From VAZQ01 sp963744275 (GTDB taxonomy: Bacteria > Pseudomonadota > Alphaproteobacteria > Rhizobiales > Xanthobacteraceae), in contig CAVUSX010000011.1 in assembly GCA_963744275.1 (NCBI GenBank), positions 220,969 to 284,968 on the forward strand: DNA of 64,000 nt. Reading direction: 5' to 3'. Both the position numbers and the translations under genes were made by a program. Below are positions 1 through 8,689 of this stretch, piece by piece (the first letter of the stretch is position 1; each line of letters opens with the position of its first letter). A model generated the notes under the pieces. That model made no database searches, had not been told where the DNA came from, and saw nothing but the letters and a program-made list of their open reading frames with translations.

Positions 1-105
1 CACGCCGGGCAACACGAGCGGTCGCCTGCGAGACGCGCTGGAATCAAGGCGTGCGAGCACCATGCAACAGCCGCGACCGCGCGCGGTGTGCCCGAGCTCA
101 CGCAT
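1..105 (-). CDS. N-terminus of a second autotransporter-like protein (cut by window edge)
   Basis: The first 35 codons of a minus-strand gene that runs off the left edge. The translation starts MRELGHTARGRGCCM and closely matches the start of the autotransporter that begins at 6086 (MRKFERTARGRGCRM), including the arginine-rich n-region. The DNA upstream of both starts also aligns, including an AAGGG/AGGGG Shine-Dalgarno-like stretch. This supports a paralogous signal-peptide region made by duplication. Only the signal region is visible, so whether the gene is intact is unknown. Confidence 0.55.
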   Translation of the reverse strand, partial: MRELGHTARGRGCCMVLARLDSSASRRRPLVLPGV

Positions 106-150
106 CTTCGGAAGACCCTTCGTCCCGCCGCGACTCTAGGGAAAACCCTT

Positions 151-193
151 GTTACGGCAAAAGGTGGTCTGCGACAACGCTGGTGAAAACACG
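151..193 (-). promoter_or_regulatory. Conserved upstream element, copy 1
   Basis: A stretch of about 43 bp located 46-88 bp upstream of the partial autotransporter start. It shares GGTCTGCGACAACGCTGGTG and the preceding GGCAAA with the sequence upstream of the Omp25-type gene (1419-1460), and more loosely with the sequence upstream of the full autotransporter (6137-6180). All three copies have the same orientation and similar distance to a start codon. It is probably promoter or 5'-leader sequence; the regulator is unknown. Confidence 0.45.
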
Positions 194-516
194 TAAGTGA
201 AGGAGTGCGTGCCTTTGCTCGATGGAGATACTCATCACGCAACAATCCTAATTTATTAGTCGCACCTTCGCGGAAGCGATCGTGGGCGCCGTACGGTTCG
301 CATTCCAATGCGGTGAAACAGGGGCGCCACGACGGCGGGGTCCGCAGGAGAGAACCCGGCCGGCAGATTTTGCGCGTAGGCCGGAGCGCTGACGAGGGAA
401 GCGGCGAGCGAGGTCGTGGCGCGCAGCAGTGCCCTCCACGGGCCGTCGCGGAAAAGCGTACGGGTCCGGGACTCGGGCTCGGTTCGTAGCGTTTGATGGT
501 TCCTGGGCTCTAGCCT
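194..516. other. Intergenic stretch without a convincing gene
   Basis: No convincing coding frame is seen. Bases 489-512 (tttgatggttcctgggctct) resemble 1480-1499, which lies just beyond the second copy of the conserved upstream element. The two intergenic regions therefore share two blocks, and this one carries about 290 bp of extra sequence between them. An open frame at 205-489 has an Arg/Gly-rich composition typical of chance frames in GC-rich DNA. Confidence 0.4.
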
Positions 517-550
517 AAAACAGAAAGCCCCGCGACACTGCCGGGGGTTT
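517..550 (-). terminator. Likely rho-independent terminator of the Omp25-type gene
   Basis: Read on the minus strand, just past the stop codon of the outer membrane protein gene at 577, there is a GC-rich inverted repeat (AAACCCCCGGC ... GCGGGGCTTT, loop AGTGTC) followed within a few bases by TTTT. The position and the T-run fit an intrinsic terminator. The stem has one or two imperfect pairs. Confidence 0.55.
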
Positions 551-576
551 CGTGATCTTTGCAGGCTCGCAATTGA

Positions 577-1359
577 TCAGTCCTTTGTAGCAAGAGGGCC
601 GCCCTTCCAAATTGGGCTCAAATCAAATTTGTAGTTGAGGCCCGCTCGGACGATATTGTTGTTCAAATTGACCGTCCGTGTGGCGATGATTGCTGCCGGA
701 GCTATGATGTCCGGAGAAAAATAGGTCCCCGTTTGCAGGTCCACGTAGAGATACTCGGCTTTCATCGACCAGTTTCGGCTGAGAGCGGCTTCAAGCCCAC
801 CACCAATCGTCCAGCCCCAGTGGGTTTCGGTCTGATTGAATATACCTGAGCCGTCCGCAGTTGCGTCAATGGTATTCTCCACGCCCGCGGCGGCAAATCC
901 GCCCGTCGCGTAGACCAACCAACGTTCGGCGATGGTCGTGCCGAGGCGCAAGCGGCCCGTTCCCAACCATTTTTCACTCGTAGTATTAATAACGGTGATG
1001 TTGAATGGCGGAATGTCGTTGCTGTTGCCCCTCTTGCTCACCCATGACAGGTCGCCCTCAGCACCAACGACCAAATTGTTGAACTGCAAATTGTACCCGA
1101 GTGTGCCGCCGAAAAGACCGCCGCTGACATTGAATGGATTTGTCATCGGCAGGCCGATATCGGCTGGAGTGCGCGGATCGCTGTAAACAGACTGGCTGCG
1201 GCCCCACGCTCCGCCCCCCTCGACGCCGAGATACCCGCCGGTCCAACTCCACGCCGGCGCAGGCGATGGCGGCGGTGCCTTGAGCGGCATGTCGGCCGCC
1301 AGGGCGGGCGTGCCTATCAGTGCGGCGGTTGCAATAATGCTAATCAGTGTTTTCTTCAT
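577..1359 (-). CDS. Omp25/Omp31-family outer membrane beta-barrel protein
   Basis: A 260-residue protein with a signal peptide (MKKTLISIIATAALIGTPALA, cleavage before ADMPLKAPP), the Pro-rich linker usual in rhizobial Omp25/31 porin-like proteins, and a W-x-W-T-G-G-Y-L-G-V-E-G first strand. The barrel ends in GLNYKF, but about 15 further residues (DLSPIWKGG...) follow, whereas the family usually ends at or near this Phe. The start at 1359 is preferred over 1371 because GAGG lies 6 bp upstream. It sits downstream of tpsB in the same direction, with its own upstream element at 1419-1460 and a terminator behind it. Role by family: outer membrane structural or porin-like protein; the substrate is unknown. 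Confidence 0.85.
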   Translation of the reverse strand: MKKTLISIIATAALIGTPALAADMPLKAPPPSPAPAWSWTGGYLGVEGGGAWGRSQSVYSDPRTPADIGLPMTNPFNVSGGLFGGTLGYNLQFNNLVVGAEGDLSWVSKRGNSNDIPPFNITVINTTSEKWLGTGRLRLGTTIAERWLVYATGGFAAAGVENTIDATADGSGIFNQTETHWGWTIGGGLEAALSRNWSMKAEYLYVDLQTGTYFSPDIIAPAAIIATRTVNLNNNIVRAGLNYKFDLSPIWKGGPLATKD

Positions 1360-1418
1360 GACCGGCCTCATTGAAATTCAATTTTCCGACTCGCCCAGAT
1401 GAGATCTCCTTCTAGGTG

Positions 1419-1460
1419 TCAACGGCAAAGGCGGTCTGCGACAACGCTGGTGTAAACACG
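1419..1460 (-). promoter_or_regulatory. Conserved upstream element, copy 2
   Basis: Lies 60-101 bp upstream of the Omp25-type gene. The core GGTCTGCGACAACGCTGGTG is identical to copy 1 (151-193), and the flanks match (GGCAAA before, AAACACG after). It falls in the short gap after the tpsB stop codon, which suggests that the Omp25-type gene has its own promoter. Confidence 0.45.
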
Positions 1461-1495
1461 CACCTTCGCGATTTTCATTTGATTGTTCCCGGGCT

Positions 1496-3283
1496 CTAAA
1501 ATCTAAACGCGGTCACGGCCACGAACCGATCCCCCGCCGCGACGCCGTCGTTGCGCGTCGCGTGCGCGTATTCGAACGTCACTGAGCCGTTCGACAAACC
1601 TCCCGTCGTGGCGCCGGAGAGCCGCACGCCGGCGCCCTCGGAGGAGGCGACGACCCGTGCGACCTCGAGCACCGTCGGATTCTCCAGCACAACCTCGCCA
1701 TAGGCTGCGAACACATAGGGCGCGACGACCACGCCAACCGCCGCGGTCGGCAGCGGGACGGTCCAGGGGGAGGATAGCTCGCCCCGCGCCACATAGCCGC
1801 GATCCCCGACGATGCTGCCGGTATCGAAGCCCGACAGGCTCGAGGTATTGGCAATGCCGATTTGCTCGCTGCGCAGCAGCGGCCGGCCGAACGAGGTCTG
1901 CGCGCGCGCGGTGAGATTGACCGCCAGGTGCTCGAGCACGCTGTGGGCATAGCCGAACGTGACATCGACCTTCTGGAAGGTGTCGTCCGCACCCTGTCGC
2001 GACAACGGCAACAGGGCCGTGGCGTCGGCCGCCGAGCGCGCCCCCACGGCATCGATGCCGAACGAGCCGGTGACACGACCCGAGATCGTGGCGCCCCACG
2101 GCGTCTGCAGATCGCCGTCATTGGTGAAGCGAACGATGCGCAGGCGATCCAGCGACAGCGGGACCGGGGCGGCTGCGACGAACAGGCTCTGGATCTCGTC
2201 CTGCGCATCGAACGCAACTTCACTGTTGAAGTCGGCGGCACGTCCGCGCAGCCAGGCATAGCGCAACCGCAGCGACAGGCGCTGGAACGTGTCGGTGGTC
2301 TGCACCCCGAGGCTCGCCTGCGGGGTGGTGCGGGCGTCGGTGCCCTCGACGTTGAAAGTCAGGCCGTCGACCCAGAGCGGCACGATGACGCCGGCCGCCA
2401 GTCCCCGATTGGTCGGATAGCGCTCGAAGAAACCGTTGGCGCCGCCGTCGGGGTGGCCGTTGGCGCGCAGATAGATGAGCTCGCCGAAGCCGGCGATGCT
2501 GTTGAAATCGACGCCGGCACCCATTGTGGTCCGGCCGAGCGCCTTCGACATCGAATTGTCGAATGTGAGAATCGCGCTGACCGGCTGATAGGTCGCATCG
2601 ATCACCAGGACGGTGGCGCCTTCCCCCTTGCCCGGGGCGAGGGTCGAACGCAGGACCGTGCCCGGCGTGTCGCCCGCCAGCAGCACGCGCCGTTCGATCT
2701 CGGTCAACGTCACGCCGCGCCGGCCGACCAGCGGCTCGATCAGGGCGGCAATGCGATGGCGCACCCGTTCCGGCACGTCCTTGAGCTCGATGCGCTCGAT
2801 GAAGCCGTCCACGACCGTGAGCTTCAGGCGGGTCCCATCGACGAGATGCTGCGGCGGCAGCAGCACGCGCACCAGCACATAGCCGGCCTTGGCATAGGCC
2901 GCCTCGAGATCGCGGGCGGCGGCAAAAATCTCCGCGCCCGATACCGGACGCCCCACCAAGCGCCGCTGGAGCTCCGCGCTCGCCGCGGCCAGCTGCGGCA
3001 GGCCGCCCTTGATCACAATTGCCGAGAGCTTGACGAAAAGCTTCTCCGCGCCCGCTGGCGTCGCCAAGCCCGGCGCGCCCGTCAGGACGAACCCGCCGGG
3101 ACGCTCCAAATTCGGCCGAAAACTGGGCGGCGTGATCTGCGAGGCGGTCTGCGCCTGCGCGATCGCCGGCAACAGCGCCAGACACAGCCGAACCCGACAG
3201 CGCCCCCTCTCGCAAACGCAGCGAGCCGAGCGCAGCCGGCGCTGCACCAAGGTAGATACTTCGCGGTGACCGACCGCGAGCAT
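1496..3283 (-). CDS. TpsB/FhaC-like outer membrane transporter (two-partner secretion)
   Basis: A 595-residue Omp85-superfamily protein of the ShlB/FhaC/HecB type. An N-terminal hydrophobic segment (LCLALLPAIAQAQ) serves as the signal. Two POTRA-like domains follow at about residues 80-225 (AAARDLEAAYAKAGYVLVRV, then GRRGVTLTEIERRVLLAGD). The C-terminal half is a 16-strand-type barrel ending in the canonical terminal Phe (VTAFRF). Known role: exports a TpsA exoprotein across the outer membrane. It lies 34 bp downstream of the autotransporter and is probably co-transcribed with it. That neighbour carries its own barrel and is not a normal TpsA, so the cargo is unclear. The basic first 25 residues make the exact start uncertain. 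Confidence 0.85.
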   Translation of the reverse strand: MLAVGHREVSTLVQRRLRSARCVCERGRCRVRLCLALLPAIAQAQTASQITPPSFRPNLERPGGFVLTGAPGLATPAGAEKLFVKLSAIVIKGGLPQLAAASAELQRRLVGRPVSGAEIFAAARDLEAAYAKAGYVLVRVLLPPQHLVDGTRLKLTVVDGFIERIELKDVPERVRHRIAALIEPLVGRRGVTLTEIERRVLLAGDTPGTVLRSTLAPGKGEGATVLVIDATYQPVSAILTFDNSMSKALGRTTMGAGVDFNSIAGFGELIYLRANGHPDGGANGFFERYPTNRGLAAGVIVPLWVDGLTFNVEGTDARTTPQASLGVQTTDTFQRLSLRLRYAWLRGRAADFNSEVAFDAQDEIQSLFVAAAPVPLSLDRLRIVRFTNDGDLQTPWGATISGRVTGSFGIDAVGARSAADATALLPLSRQGADDTFQKVDVTFGYAHSVLEHLAVNLTARAQTSFGRPLLRSEQIGIANTSSLSGFDTGSIVGDRGYVARGELSSPWTVPLPTAAVGVVVAPYVFAAYGEVVLENPTVLEVARVVASSEGAGVRLSGATTGGLSNGSVTFEYAHATRNDGVAAGDRFVAVTAFRF

Positions 3284-3317
3284 GGCATTCGCCGACTATC
3301 CGCAGGGCGGGAATCGG

Positions 3318-6086
3318 TCATGGCGTTCGGCCCCAGGTGTAACGCAGCGTTCCGGAGCCCGCGTAGCTCTGGGCTCCGCGGGCGAACTCGCCATCGAACT
3401 TCGCCAGCAGTGACAATTGCGGGGTGACGAACAGCTGCGCTCCCGCCGACGTGAGCGCGGAATTCTTCGGGATCGGCGGCGCCGACGACGATGAAGGACG
3501 CGCCGGGCAGCGCCTCGAACGCGGCGCCGAGCGCCGGATTGCCGACCGTGTCGTGCGCGATGGCGACACGGCTGCGCAAGATCAGCGGCATGCCGGCGAT
3601 GAGCGTCGGATCGTCGAGGCGAAGGCCGAGCTCGCCGCGCACGTCGATCGCGTGCATGGACGCATAATCGAGCCCAAAGCCGCCGCCGGTCACGTCGGTC
3701 TCGCCGAAGGCCGCGGTGGCGAATTCCTGCCCCTGCGCGGCGGCGTAAGGCGTGACGCCGAGCCACGGCAGCACCGCGAAGCGATAGCCGCTTTCGAGGC
3801 GGGCGCCGTAGCTCTGGCCCTGGAAGCGGCCGGTGAGCTGATCGCCGAGCGCGGTGCGATTGGTGCCGAACCAGTGATTGGTGAAGGAGACCGCGCCGGC
3901 GAGATAGGCCTCACCCGCGCGGGTGACGCCGTAGCCACCGGCCTGCAAGGCGTCGCTGCGGCCGCCGCCGAGACCGCCTGACAGCCCCCAGTTGGTGCCG
4001 CCGCCGGCGAGCGCGAAGCCGAGGGTCGTGTCCGCGGAGGCATGATAATCCATCCCGCCCGCCATCCCGAACGTGCGGGCGGTGAGGTTGCTCGAGCCCG
4101 CGACCGGATCGCCGCTGATCGAGCTGTCGCCCCCATAGGCGCCGCCCCATGCGGTCCAGTGCGGCGCGAAGCGGAGCGGCGGCGCTTTGAGCACGCCCGC
4201 ATAGGCGAGCGCGACATCTCGCGGCAATGCCGCTTGCGCATCGGGCGCGAAGCCGAGCCCTTGCGTGCCCGAGCCAAAGGGCTCCGAGCGGCCATCCACG
4301 AACGGGTCGAGCATCAGATTGAGAAACTGGGTCGTGAGCCGAAAAGCCGCATCCTCGGCCCCGGTTGCCGCCTCGCCGTCGATCTGCGTCAGGCCGCCGG
4401 GGCTGACGGTGAAGAACGAGAGCGGGATGCCGCCCGTGCCGTTGAAATAGCGCGTGAGCGCATTGGCCACGGACTGCTGGTTGCCGTTGAGCGCCGGATA
4501 TTGCAGGAAGCCCGCCTTCAGGTTCAGATACACGTCATTGGCGTCGTAGCTCAGGCTGTCGGCGGCGCCTTGCGGCAGGCCCGTGTTGGCGAGGCTCGCG
4601 AAGGTCGTGCCGCCGAGGCCGCCCGCGGCGGTCAGGATCGTGTATTGCTTGGAGACGTAGCTTCCGGGCGCGAAATTCGCCTGTACGGTTCCGGCCAGCG
4701 CGGCCGTTCCGGCGACCCGCGCCAGCGACGCCGTCGCGGGGTTCACCTGCACCGCATAGAAGGCACCCGACTGAAAAGCGAGATTGCCTGCAACCGTCAT
4801 CGCCGTGCCGGGTGTCCCCGGCGCGCCCGGCGCGAAGGTGCTGCCATCGGCGATCGCGAGATTTGCGACCGTACCGTTGCCGGTCAGCCTGCCGCCGCTG
4901 ATCGTCGTGATGCCGCCGATGGAGCCGGTATTGTTGGTCGTGCCGGCGGTGTTGGTGAGGCCCTCCGTTGAGTGCTCCGGCATTGTTGGTCGTGCCGCTG
5001 TTGGTCAAGAGACCCGACAAGGTGGCGCCCGCATTGTTATTGAAGATGCCGGCATTCGTCACCGTGCCGGTCCAGGTCAGATTGTTCGTGAGCGTGCCGG
5101 TGTTCGAGGTGACGTTGCCGTTCCATGTGGCATTGTTGGTGATGGCGCCGGCGTTGCCGAGGACGTTGCCGCTCCAGGTGGAGCCCGACTGGTTGATGAT
5201 GGTGTTGTTGTTGGCCAGCACGTTGCCGTTCCATAGGCCGTCGTGATCATTGATGATGAAGCCGGTTATTGGTCACGTCGCCGGTCCATACGGCATGGTT
5301 GACGCCGGCCGGATTGGTGATGGCGTCGTTGTAGTTGTTGACGATGAAGCCCGTATTGCCGAGGACGGCGCCGATCCAGTGGCCGTTGAGATTGTTGATC
5401 TCGGCGATATTGCCGTCGACGTTGCCGGTCCAGATGCCGTAATTGTCGATCTGCGTCAGGCCGTTGGAGCCGCCGCCGTCGGCCACCACGTCTCCGTTCC
5501 AGAAGCTCGAGGCCATGTTGAAGACGACGTTGTTGTTACCCTCCACCTTGCCGTTCCAGGTGGCCCCGTTGTCGTTGACGATCTGGCTGTCATCGGTCAA
5601 CACGTTCCCGGTCCAGGTCGCGCTGGCGCCGTCGTTGTAGATGCTGCCGAAGAAGTTGGAGACGATGTCGCCCGACCATGTGCCGTGGTTCCCCACACCA
5701 CCGGTGTTGACGACGCTGCCGGTCCAGCTGGCTCCGATACTGTTGGCGATACCGCCGGCATTGCTCAGCACGTTGCCCATCCAGGTGGCGCCGGTATTGT
5801 CGTTGATTGAGCCGACATTGGTCACCACATTGCCGGTCCACACGCCTGGTGTATTGTTGTTGATCGTGCCGGTATTGCTGTTGACGTCGGTATTCTTGGC
5901 CGTGCTGTTGTTGTTCGTTCCGGTGAAGGCGGTACCGCCGGCGCCGGCGCCGTTCACCGCGGCGAGCACAGCCGCCGTCGCCACGCCGAGCAGCAGGAGT
6001 GATCGCCTGCGAGGCGCACCGGAATCAGGACGTGCAAACGCCATGCGACAGCCGCGACCGCGCGCGGTGCGCTCGAACTTACGCAT
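3318..6086 (-). CDS. Autotransporter with Trp-repeat passenger (three frameshifts)
   Basis: A type Va autotransporter of about 921 residues once three one-base insertions (near 5270, 4960 and 3474) are removed. Residues 1-50 form a long Arg-rich n-region and hydrophobic core (LLLLGVATAAVLAAV). The passenger is an Asn/Gly/Thr-rich repeat array with about 14 copies of W-x-G-[NDSKT]-[VI] every 13-25 residues, then a G-x-L-T-G-N-G-T-V autochaperone-like stretch. The C-terminal barrel (about residues 620-921) ends GSGTLRYTWGRTP; the family usually ends at the aromatic residue. Start 6086 was chosen over 6161 because it follows AGGGG and matches the paralogue at 1-105. Function is unknown beyond surface display; adhesin is the usual guess. 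Confidence 0.8.
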
Positions 6087-6410
6087 TTCAGAAGACCCCT
6101 CGCCCCCCGCCGACTTCAGGGAAAAGCTTTGGTATGGCAATTGGTGGTCTGCGGCAAGCAAATGGCGTGCTGGTGCAAATACCTATGTGGACGAATTTGT
6201 ATTTGTACTCGATTTTCCCTGAGATACTCGTCGATTAGATGACGCGTGCCCGCACAAGCACGTATGTGGATGAGAATGCATACCGGCGCGTTTCGCGCGG
6301 GGATGACGGTCGCGCAATGCACATAATTTGTTTGTTGTAGGTTCGGCGATCGCCGTTGCTTGCGCGGGCGTGCAGCGATCGGATCGCCGCGCGCATCATG
6401 GGCCGTGCCT
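6087..6410. other. AT-rich intergenic region upstream of the autotransporter
   Basis: 324 bp between the autotransporter start and the end of the small hypothetical gene. It is more AT-rich than its surroundings, fitting a promoter zone. Bases 6087-6180 align with 106-200 upstream of the partial paralogue and include the loosely conserved element. No gene is seen. Confidence 0.5.
6137..6180 (-). promoter_or_regulatory. Conserved upstream element, copy 3 (diverged)
   Basis: Lies 51-94 bp upstream of the autotransporter start. It shares GGCAA-N2-GGTGGTCTGCGGCAA with copies 1 and 2, then diverges in the distal half. It is the most altered of the three copies. Confidence 0.35.
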
Positions 6411-6659
6411 TCAGTCTTCTGGCGGCAGAATTTCCTGGACACAGACCTGGTCGATCAGGTGATCGCGTCGCAGGTCGCGCAAGTGCGCTCTTTTCTGCTC
6501 GTTGGTCAGATTTGCACCGATGCCGTTGACCATCACCATGACCAGCGTGCGATCATCCATGTCCAGCCAGTATGAGCGGCGCACCAGCTTGTCGGCCCCG
6601 TCCCGCACGAACGGGCTGTCGATATGCTCGGCCATGTCCGGTTGATAGAATTGGCTCAT
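6411..6659 (-). CDS. Small hypothetical protein
   Basis: An 82-residue soluble acidic protein starting MSQFYQPDMAEHID. No signal peptide, membrane segment or recognisable motif is seen. The start at 6659 is favoured by AGGTGAGG 8-14 bp upstream; an upstream in-frame ATG at 6722 would add Arg-rich residues that look non-coding. It lies between the autotransporter promoter and tRNA-Thr, transcribed with neither. Function unknown. Confidence 0.55.
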   Translation of the reverse strand: MSQFYQPDMAEHIDSPFVRDGADKLVRRSYWLDMDDRTLVMVMVNGIGANLTNEQKRAHLRDLRRDHLIDQVCVQEILPPED

Positions 6660-6746
6660 GGGTCGGGCCTCACCTGTCGCCGTCCTGGAGCGCTCGTTTC
6701 GGCAGACCGGCAAGAGCGACAACTTGCGAAATCAAACGGCGAAATC

Positions 6747-6822
6747 TGGTGCCGCAAGAGGGATTTGAACCCCCGACCCCGTCATTACGAATGACGTGCT
6801 CTACCAGCTGAGCTATTGCGGC
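6747..6822 (-). tRNA. tRNA-Thr (anticodon CGT)
   Basis: The minus strand folds as a complete cloverleaf: acceptor GCCGCAA/TTGCGGC, D-arm AGCTCAGCTGGTAGAGC, anticodon stem CGTCA/TGACG with loop TTCGTAA giving anticodon CGT, T-arm GGGGGTTCAAATCCC, discriminator A and an encoded CCA. Reads Thr codon ACG. Confidence 0.95.
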
Positions 6823-6904
6823 GGATTTCGCGGTTTCTGATATCGGCTGCGGCGCGGCTTGGCAAGAACCGGGGTGGCGGGAGAGCCGTGCCCTCCTCAT
6901 CGGG

Positions 6905-6957
6905 ATGGCCGGGACATCAGGGCGCTTACGCCCGTCTTCGCGGCTATGCCCGGCCAT
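6905..6957. repeat. Palindromic intergenic repeat
   Basis: Nested inverted repeats with outer arms ATGGCCGGG (6905-6913) and CCCGGCCAT (6949-6957) and an inner GGGCG-CTTA-CGCCC hairpin. The inner segment, GGGCGTTTACGCCCGTCT-like, recurs at about 54070 and 57757. It lies between tRNA-Thr and the hemY stop codon. It belongs to the class of dispersed palindromes common in Bradyrhizobium-like genomes. Confidence 0.6.
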
Positions 6958-6996
6958 GACACGTTACGCGGGGGCCGCGTCAGCCACTGATCGCCG

Positions 6997-8676
6997 TTAC
7001 TTGAACAGCGCGCGCAGGCGGTCCCAGCCGTTGGGTGGGGGCGGCGGCACGTCCGGGAGGGGGTCGGATGGGGGCTCGCCGTCCGGGCCGGGGTCGTCGG
7101 GGGCGTGCAGAAGCGGGATGACTTTCTCGAAGTGGGCGGCTGGTGCCGCCGGGATGGCGTTGCGGGCGGGCGCGGACAGGAACGCTGGCAGTTCCGGCGC
7201 TGGCGCGCTGGCGCTGGAACTGGGCGCGGGCGCGCTTGGTGCCAACGGCGGCGGTTGATCGGCCGCAGGGGCCGCGACGACGATTTCCGGCGCCGGCACC
7301 GGCGGGATCGGCGGCGCGGGCGCGGCCTCCAGGGCGGTGGGCTTCGGGCCGGCCTCGATCACATCGTCGCTGACGGCGCCGCCGATTTGCGCCAGCGGCT
7401 CCATCCAGACAAAGGCGTCGAGCGCCCCGGTGACCGGGGAGACCGGCATCCAGCGGTCGGACACGAAGCCGTCGGCGGTCCAGACCGGGTCGCGGCGCGC
7501 CCGCACCGCGCGGGTCATCCATTCGCGGGCGCGGCCTTCGTCGCCGTGCTCCAGCTCCTCCAGGCGTGCGAACAGCATGGCGGTGCGCTGGCTGGGGGCG
7601 GCGGCGAGCGGGGCCAAAGCGGAGCGCGCGATGGCGAATTCCCGCGCATCGAGCGCGGCCTGGGCGATCGCCAGGGCGCCCTCCACATTGCCGGCCTCCG
7701 TGGCGGCGGATTTCTGCGCCAGCGCCTGCACCCGGGCGAGCCGGGCGCTGGCGGAATTGCCCGGGCGCAGATGCGCATAGGTATCGGCGAGATCGGGATG
7801 TGGATTGGCAGACCAGGCGGTCTCGATGATGCGGGCGGCCTGGCGCAGCTCGCCGGCCTCGCCCAGCAGCCGGCCGGCGAGCGCGGCGGCCGGCACCAGG
7901 GTGGGGGCGAGCCTGGCGGCGGCGAGCGCCAGCGTGCGGGCGCCGGCGCGATCGGTCGGCTCGGCGGCGAGCGCTTGCGCGGTCAGGAGCACGGCGCGCT
8001 GGCGCGCATAGGCGGCCTTGTCGACGAGGCCGGCCCTCTGGTTGCGCTCCAGCCGATCGAGCGCGCCGGTCCAATCGCCGGCGGCGCAGCGAAAGTTCAG
8101 CACCGCATGGCCGGCCCAGGCGGGCGCGGCGGCATCGCGCGCCGCTTCCTCGGCGATCAGCCGCGCGGCCGGGTGATCCTGGCGGCGCTGCGCCTCGATG
8201 AACAAGCCGTGCAGGCCGAACAGCCTGGTGTCGGGGCGCAGCGCCATCGCCTTGAAGGTGCGCTCGGCGCCGGCACGGTCGCCGGAGAGCTGCGCGGATT
8301 GTGCACCCAGCAGCAGAGTGAGCGCTTCGCCGGGCGCGATGCGGGCGGCCTCCTCGGCGAACCGGCGGGCCGCGCGCGCATCGCCGGAGCCGACCGCGAT
8401 CAGGCCTTGCGAAAGCGCCAGATAGCCGCGCCGCGCCCGGCGCATGCGCATATGTTCCCGCAGCACCGCCGGCGAACGCAAAATCGAGCGCAGGATGGAC
8501 CAGGCCAGCACCGTAAGTGCCGCCACCACGGCGACCGCGATCGCCAGCAGGGCCACGGATGTCTCGATCCGCCAGCCGAGCCAGGTGATCGCGACCTCGC
8601 CCGGGCGATCGGCGAGCCAAGCGGCACCCAGCGCCATGACCGCGATGGCGATCAGAAAAATGACGACCCGGATCAT
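6997..8676 (-). CDS. hemY: HemY-family tetratricopeptide membrane protein
   Basis: A 559-residue protein. It starts with two transmembrane segments (IRVVIFLIAIAVMALGAAWL and SVALLAIAVAVVAALTVLAW) and has the GEVAITWLGWRIETS motif between them that typifies the HemY N-terminal domain. TPR-like helices follow to about residue 420. The C-terminal 130 residues are a Pro/Ala-rich linker ending WDRLRALFK. It ends the hemC-hemD-hemX-hemY run, 13 bp after the hemX-like gene. The proteobacterial family sits with haem genes, but its exact biochemical role is not settled. Start 8676 (MIRVV) is chosen because it begins the first membrane segment. Confidence 0.85.
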   Translation of the reverse strand: MIRVVIFLIAIAVMALGAAWLADRPGEVAITWLGWRIETSVALLAIAVAVVAALTVLAWSILRSILRSPAVLREHMRMRRARRGYLALSQGLIAVGSGDARAARRFAEEAARIAPGEALTLLLGAQSAQLSGDRAGAERTFKAMALRPDTRLFGLHGLFIEAQRRQDHPAARLIAEEAARDAAAPAWAGHAVLNFRCAAGDWTGALDRLERNQRAGLVDKAAYARQRAVLLTAQALAAEPTDRAGARTLALAAARLAPTLVPAAALAGRLLGEAGELRQAARIIETAWSANPHPDLADTYAHLRPGNSASARLARVQALAQKSAATEAGNVEGALAIAQAALDAREFAIARSALAPLAAAPSQRTAMLFARLEELEHGDEGRAREWMTRAVRARRDPVWTADGFVSDRWMPVSPVTGALDAFVWMEPLAQIGGAVSDDVIEAGPKPTALEAAPAPPIPPVPAPEIVVAAPAADQPPPLAPSAPAPSSSASAPAPELPAFLSAPARNAIPAAPAAHFEKVIPLLHAPDDPGPDGEPPSDPLPDVPPPPPNGWDRLRALFK

Positions 8677-8689
8677 GGCAGCGGCCGCC

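Noticed and set aside
205..489. Open frame of 94 codons at the left end, plus strand
   Set aside because: Arg/Gly-rich, no motif, poor start context, and it lies over the duplicated intergenic blocks; chance frame in GC-rich DNA.
1862..3427. 521-codon open frame antisense to tpsB
   Set aside because: Codon-for-codon shadow of a well-supported gene; composition is typical of antisense frames at high GC.
3318..6086. Phase-variable autotransporter
   Set aside because: The three shifts are not in long homopolymers or short tandem repeats, and equivalent shifts occur in housekeeping genes nearby.
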